A model generated the notes under the pieces. That model saw nothing but the letters and a program-made list of their open reading frames with translations, searched no databases and was not told the origin of the DNA. From Desulforhopalus singaporensis (GTDB lineage: Bacteria; Desulfobacterota; Desulfobulbia; Desulfobulbales; Desulfocapsaceae), in contig NZ_FNJI01000021.1 in assembly GCF_900104445.1 (NCBI RefSeq), positions 27,400 to 91,399 on the forward strand: 64,000 bases of DNA, written 5' to 3'. The position numbers and the translations under genes are program-made. Positions 62,521-64,000 of this stretch are shown piece by piece; the first letter of the stretch is position 1; each line of letters starts with the position of its first letter.

Positions 62521-63312
62521 ATGACGAAATTGGCAGGTAAAGTGGCTTTGATTACAGGAGGCGCATCCGGTATCGGTGCGGCAACCGTCAAGGAGTTCGT
62601 CGCCCAAGGCGCCAAGGTGATGATTGCCGACCTCAATGAAGAAGATGGTTTGACGTTGGCAGAGTCTCTGGGAAATGCGGCTGCATTTATAAAAACGGAC
62701 GTATCCGAATCAGAGCAGATCCGGCACATTGTCGAAGAGACGATCAGACGGCATGAAAAAATAGATATCCTTTTCAATAACGCAGGGATAGGTGTCTATG
62801 GCAGGACTCATAAGGTGTTGCCGGAGGTGTGGGAGAAGGTCATGAAGGTGGATGTCGATTCTATTTATCACTTCTGTCGTTTTGTCATCCCTTATATGAT
62901 GAAAGCAGGTGGTGGAGTAATTATAAACACGGCATCGGTCTCGGGAATGAGAGGTGACTACGGTTATGGCGTTTATACTGCCGCTAAAGGGGCTGTTGTG
63001 AATTATACGCGCAACCTGGCCCTGGACTACGGTAGAGATAACATCCGTGTTAATGCGGTCTGTCCCGGCCTGATTGAAACGCCCATGACGAGCCCTTTGA
63101 TCGCTCATCCGGGAATTCTGGAGCAGTTCAAAAAGAACACTCCCCTGGGGCGCCCGGGACGCCCTGAGGAAGTTGCCAAGGTTGTAGCGTTTCTCGGTTC
63201 CGATGACGCCTCATTTGTGACGGGAAATATAATGCAGATAGACGGTGGTGTGATGGCATGGACAGGCCAATATGACGCGTATCGTGAGCTTGGCGATATT
63301 ACGCTTCCCTGA
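62521..63312 (+). CDS. Short-chain dehydrogenase/reductase
   Basis: A 263-residue classical SDR. The cofactor motif is 'ALITGGASGIGAATV', the catalytic Ser lies in 'NTASVSGMRG', Tyr and Lys in 'YGVYTAAKGAVVNY', and 'DLNEEDG' after the second strand suggests NAD preference. It is the first gene of the rightward unit. It would oxidise or reduce an alcohol/ketone of the cluster's substrate. Confidence 0.9.
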   Translation: MTKLAGKVALITGGASGIGAATVKEFVAQGAKVMIADLNEEDGLTLAESLGNAAAFIKTDVSESEQIRHIVEETIRRHEKIDILFNNAGIGVYGRTHKVLPEVWEKVMKVDVDSIYHFCRFVIPYMMKAGGGVIINTASVSGMRGDYGYGVYTAAKGAVVNYTRNLALDYGRDNIRVNAVCPGLIETPMTSPLIAHPGILEQFKKNTPLGRPGRPEEVAKVVAFLGSDDASFVTGNIMQIDGGVMAWTGQYDAYRELGDITLP

Positions 63313-63384
63313 TTGCAGAACAATAACATCTTGGTTTGAGGGCGAATTTTAACGTTGTAGAGATAGGTAAAAAGGAGGCTGTGG

Positions 63385-64000
63385 ATGAAGAAAGAAGCGA
63401 TTGATCCTATAATGCAACATGACCAAATAGAAGTAATCCCCAGCAGTTTGATCAGCAAACGATATACAGCATGCGGACCACTGTTTCATAGGTGGCGTTG
63501 CATGAACAGAATGAGGTTGTTTGGTGTTGCCGTGACGATACTGGGCAGTCTGTCGGCGACAACCGGCGCGTACGCGCTTAATTTTGATCTTGGCAACGGG
63601 ATCTCCCTTGACTGGGACACGACCCTGCGCTACTCCGTAGCTCAACGTATTGAGGACCGGGATAGCAAGTTGATCGCCGATCCGAACAGTGATGACGGCA
63701 ACCGGAACTTCGACCGGTGGAGCCTGATCAAAAATCGCTTCGATGTGCTTACCGAAGCAGACCTCAATTTCGGCGAAGTGGGTCCCCTCTACAACTTCGG
63801 CCTCTTCACCAGGGCTCACGGCTGGTATGATTTTGTATACAACCAAAGCAACGACCACGATTCCCCCCTGACCAGCAACAATATATCCGTTGCCTATGAC
63901 AGCTTTACCGACAAGACGGAGAAATGGCATGGCAGGAAAGTGGAGATGCTTGACTACTTTCTCTATTCCGGCTTTGACGTCGGCGGTCTTGATACCTCGC
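63385..64000 (+). CDS. DUF1302-type outer-membrane protein, partial at the window end
   Basis: The frame opens at ATG 63385, with AAAGGAGG seven bases upstream, and stays open to the window end (205 codons). A charged N-terminal segment of about 40 residues precedes a signal peptide ('MRLFGVAVTILGSLSAT', cut near 'GAYA'). The mature start 'LNFDLGNGISLDWDTTLRYS', with 'NFDRWSLIKNRFDVLTEADL', matches DUF1302 beta-barrel proteins, often encoded with lipid- or terpenoid-degradation genes. The true start may be the internal ATG near 63505. Confidence 0.75.
   Translation, partial: MKKEAIDPIMQHDQIEVIPSSLISKRYTACGPLFHRWRCMNRMRLFGVAVTILGSLSATTGAYALNFDLGNGISLDWDTTLRYSVAQRIEDRDSKLIADPNSDDGNRNFDRWSLIKNRFDVLTEADLNFGEVGPLYNFGLFTRAHGWYDFVYNQSNDHDSPLTSNNISVAYDSFTDKTEKWHGRKVEMLDYFLYSGFDVGGLDTS

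Overview
The window reads as a chromosome segment of a Gram-negative anaerobe of the Desulfobacterota (Deltaproteobacteria in the older sense), probably near the Desulfobulbales or Desulfuromonadales. This is inference from gene content: a corC-lnt-prfB block, a complete Na+-translocating NADH:quinone oxidoreductase (Nqr) operon, outer-membrane efflux and lipoprotein genes, hydrogenase maturation genes, an in-frame UGA at a redox-active cysteine position (a likely selenoprotein), and a butanediol/acetoin cluster resembling those known from Pelobacter. No rRNA or strong phylogenetic marker is present, so the taxon stays tentative.

Layout. 1-2957 (+): tail of a CorC/HlyC-type protein, lnt, and prfB with its programmed +1 frameshift. 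2981-10215 (-): apbE-nqrABCDEF-nqrM, a compact operon in which the FMN transferase ApbE flavinylates NqrB and NqrC. 10.3-12.3 kb: a scar with an unexplained hairpin-rich element, a broken FAD oxidoreductase joined to a GtrA-like fragment, and a small AhpD-like gene. 12.3-17.8 kb (+): an RND tripartite efflux operon. 17.8-23.6 kb: mostly single genes (nudC, a response regulator, a RAM-domain protein, a macro-domain protein, a UGA-containing FrnE/DsbA-family gene, a class-I glutamine amidotransferase, two small proteins, trmO). 23.9-33.9 kb (+): an exopolysaccharide-type cassette with a GT-C-like membrane protein, a secreted beta-propeller/lectin-like protein, an AlgI-like MBOAT acyltransferase and two AlgJ/AlgX-like SGNH proteins, interrupted by one reverse-strand PLP enzyme. 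33.9-41.7 kb: housekeeping (ogt, tpx, dgt, valS, nadC, tRNA-Phe, thiamine-binding family protein).

42.1-51.1 kb is a decay zone: an ISL3 element with degenerate ends and a broken transposase, a second ISL3 fragment, an IS630-like fragment, the shredded 3' end of an acetyl-CoA synthetase gene and long non-coding stretches, with a few intact genes left (amino-acid permease, an Fe-S protein, hypB, hypA).

51.1-64 kb is a catabolic cluster. Leftward genes encode an SCP2-like protein, E1alpha and E1beta of an acetoin-type 2-oxo-acid dehydrogenase complex, a TetR repressor, E2 with two E3/E1-binding domains, a LipB-LipA fusion, E3, a 2,3-butanediol dehydrogenase-like enzyme and a VOC-VOC-EthD fusion. 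Rightward genes encode an SDR and a DUF1302-type outer-membrane protein that runs off the end. Two related palindromes (TATCTGAC-NN-GTCAG) lie between the divergent halves and are good candidate TetR operators. The inferred role is conversion of a diol, acetoin or related ketone into acyl-CoA by a dedicated dehydrogenase complex that carries its own lipoylation enzyme.

Most notable: the UGA-containing FrnE-like gene (20762-21391), the LipB-LipA fusion, the operator pair, the VOC-VOC-EthD protein and the hairpin element at 10389-10488.
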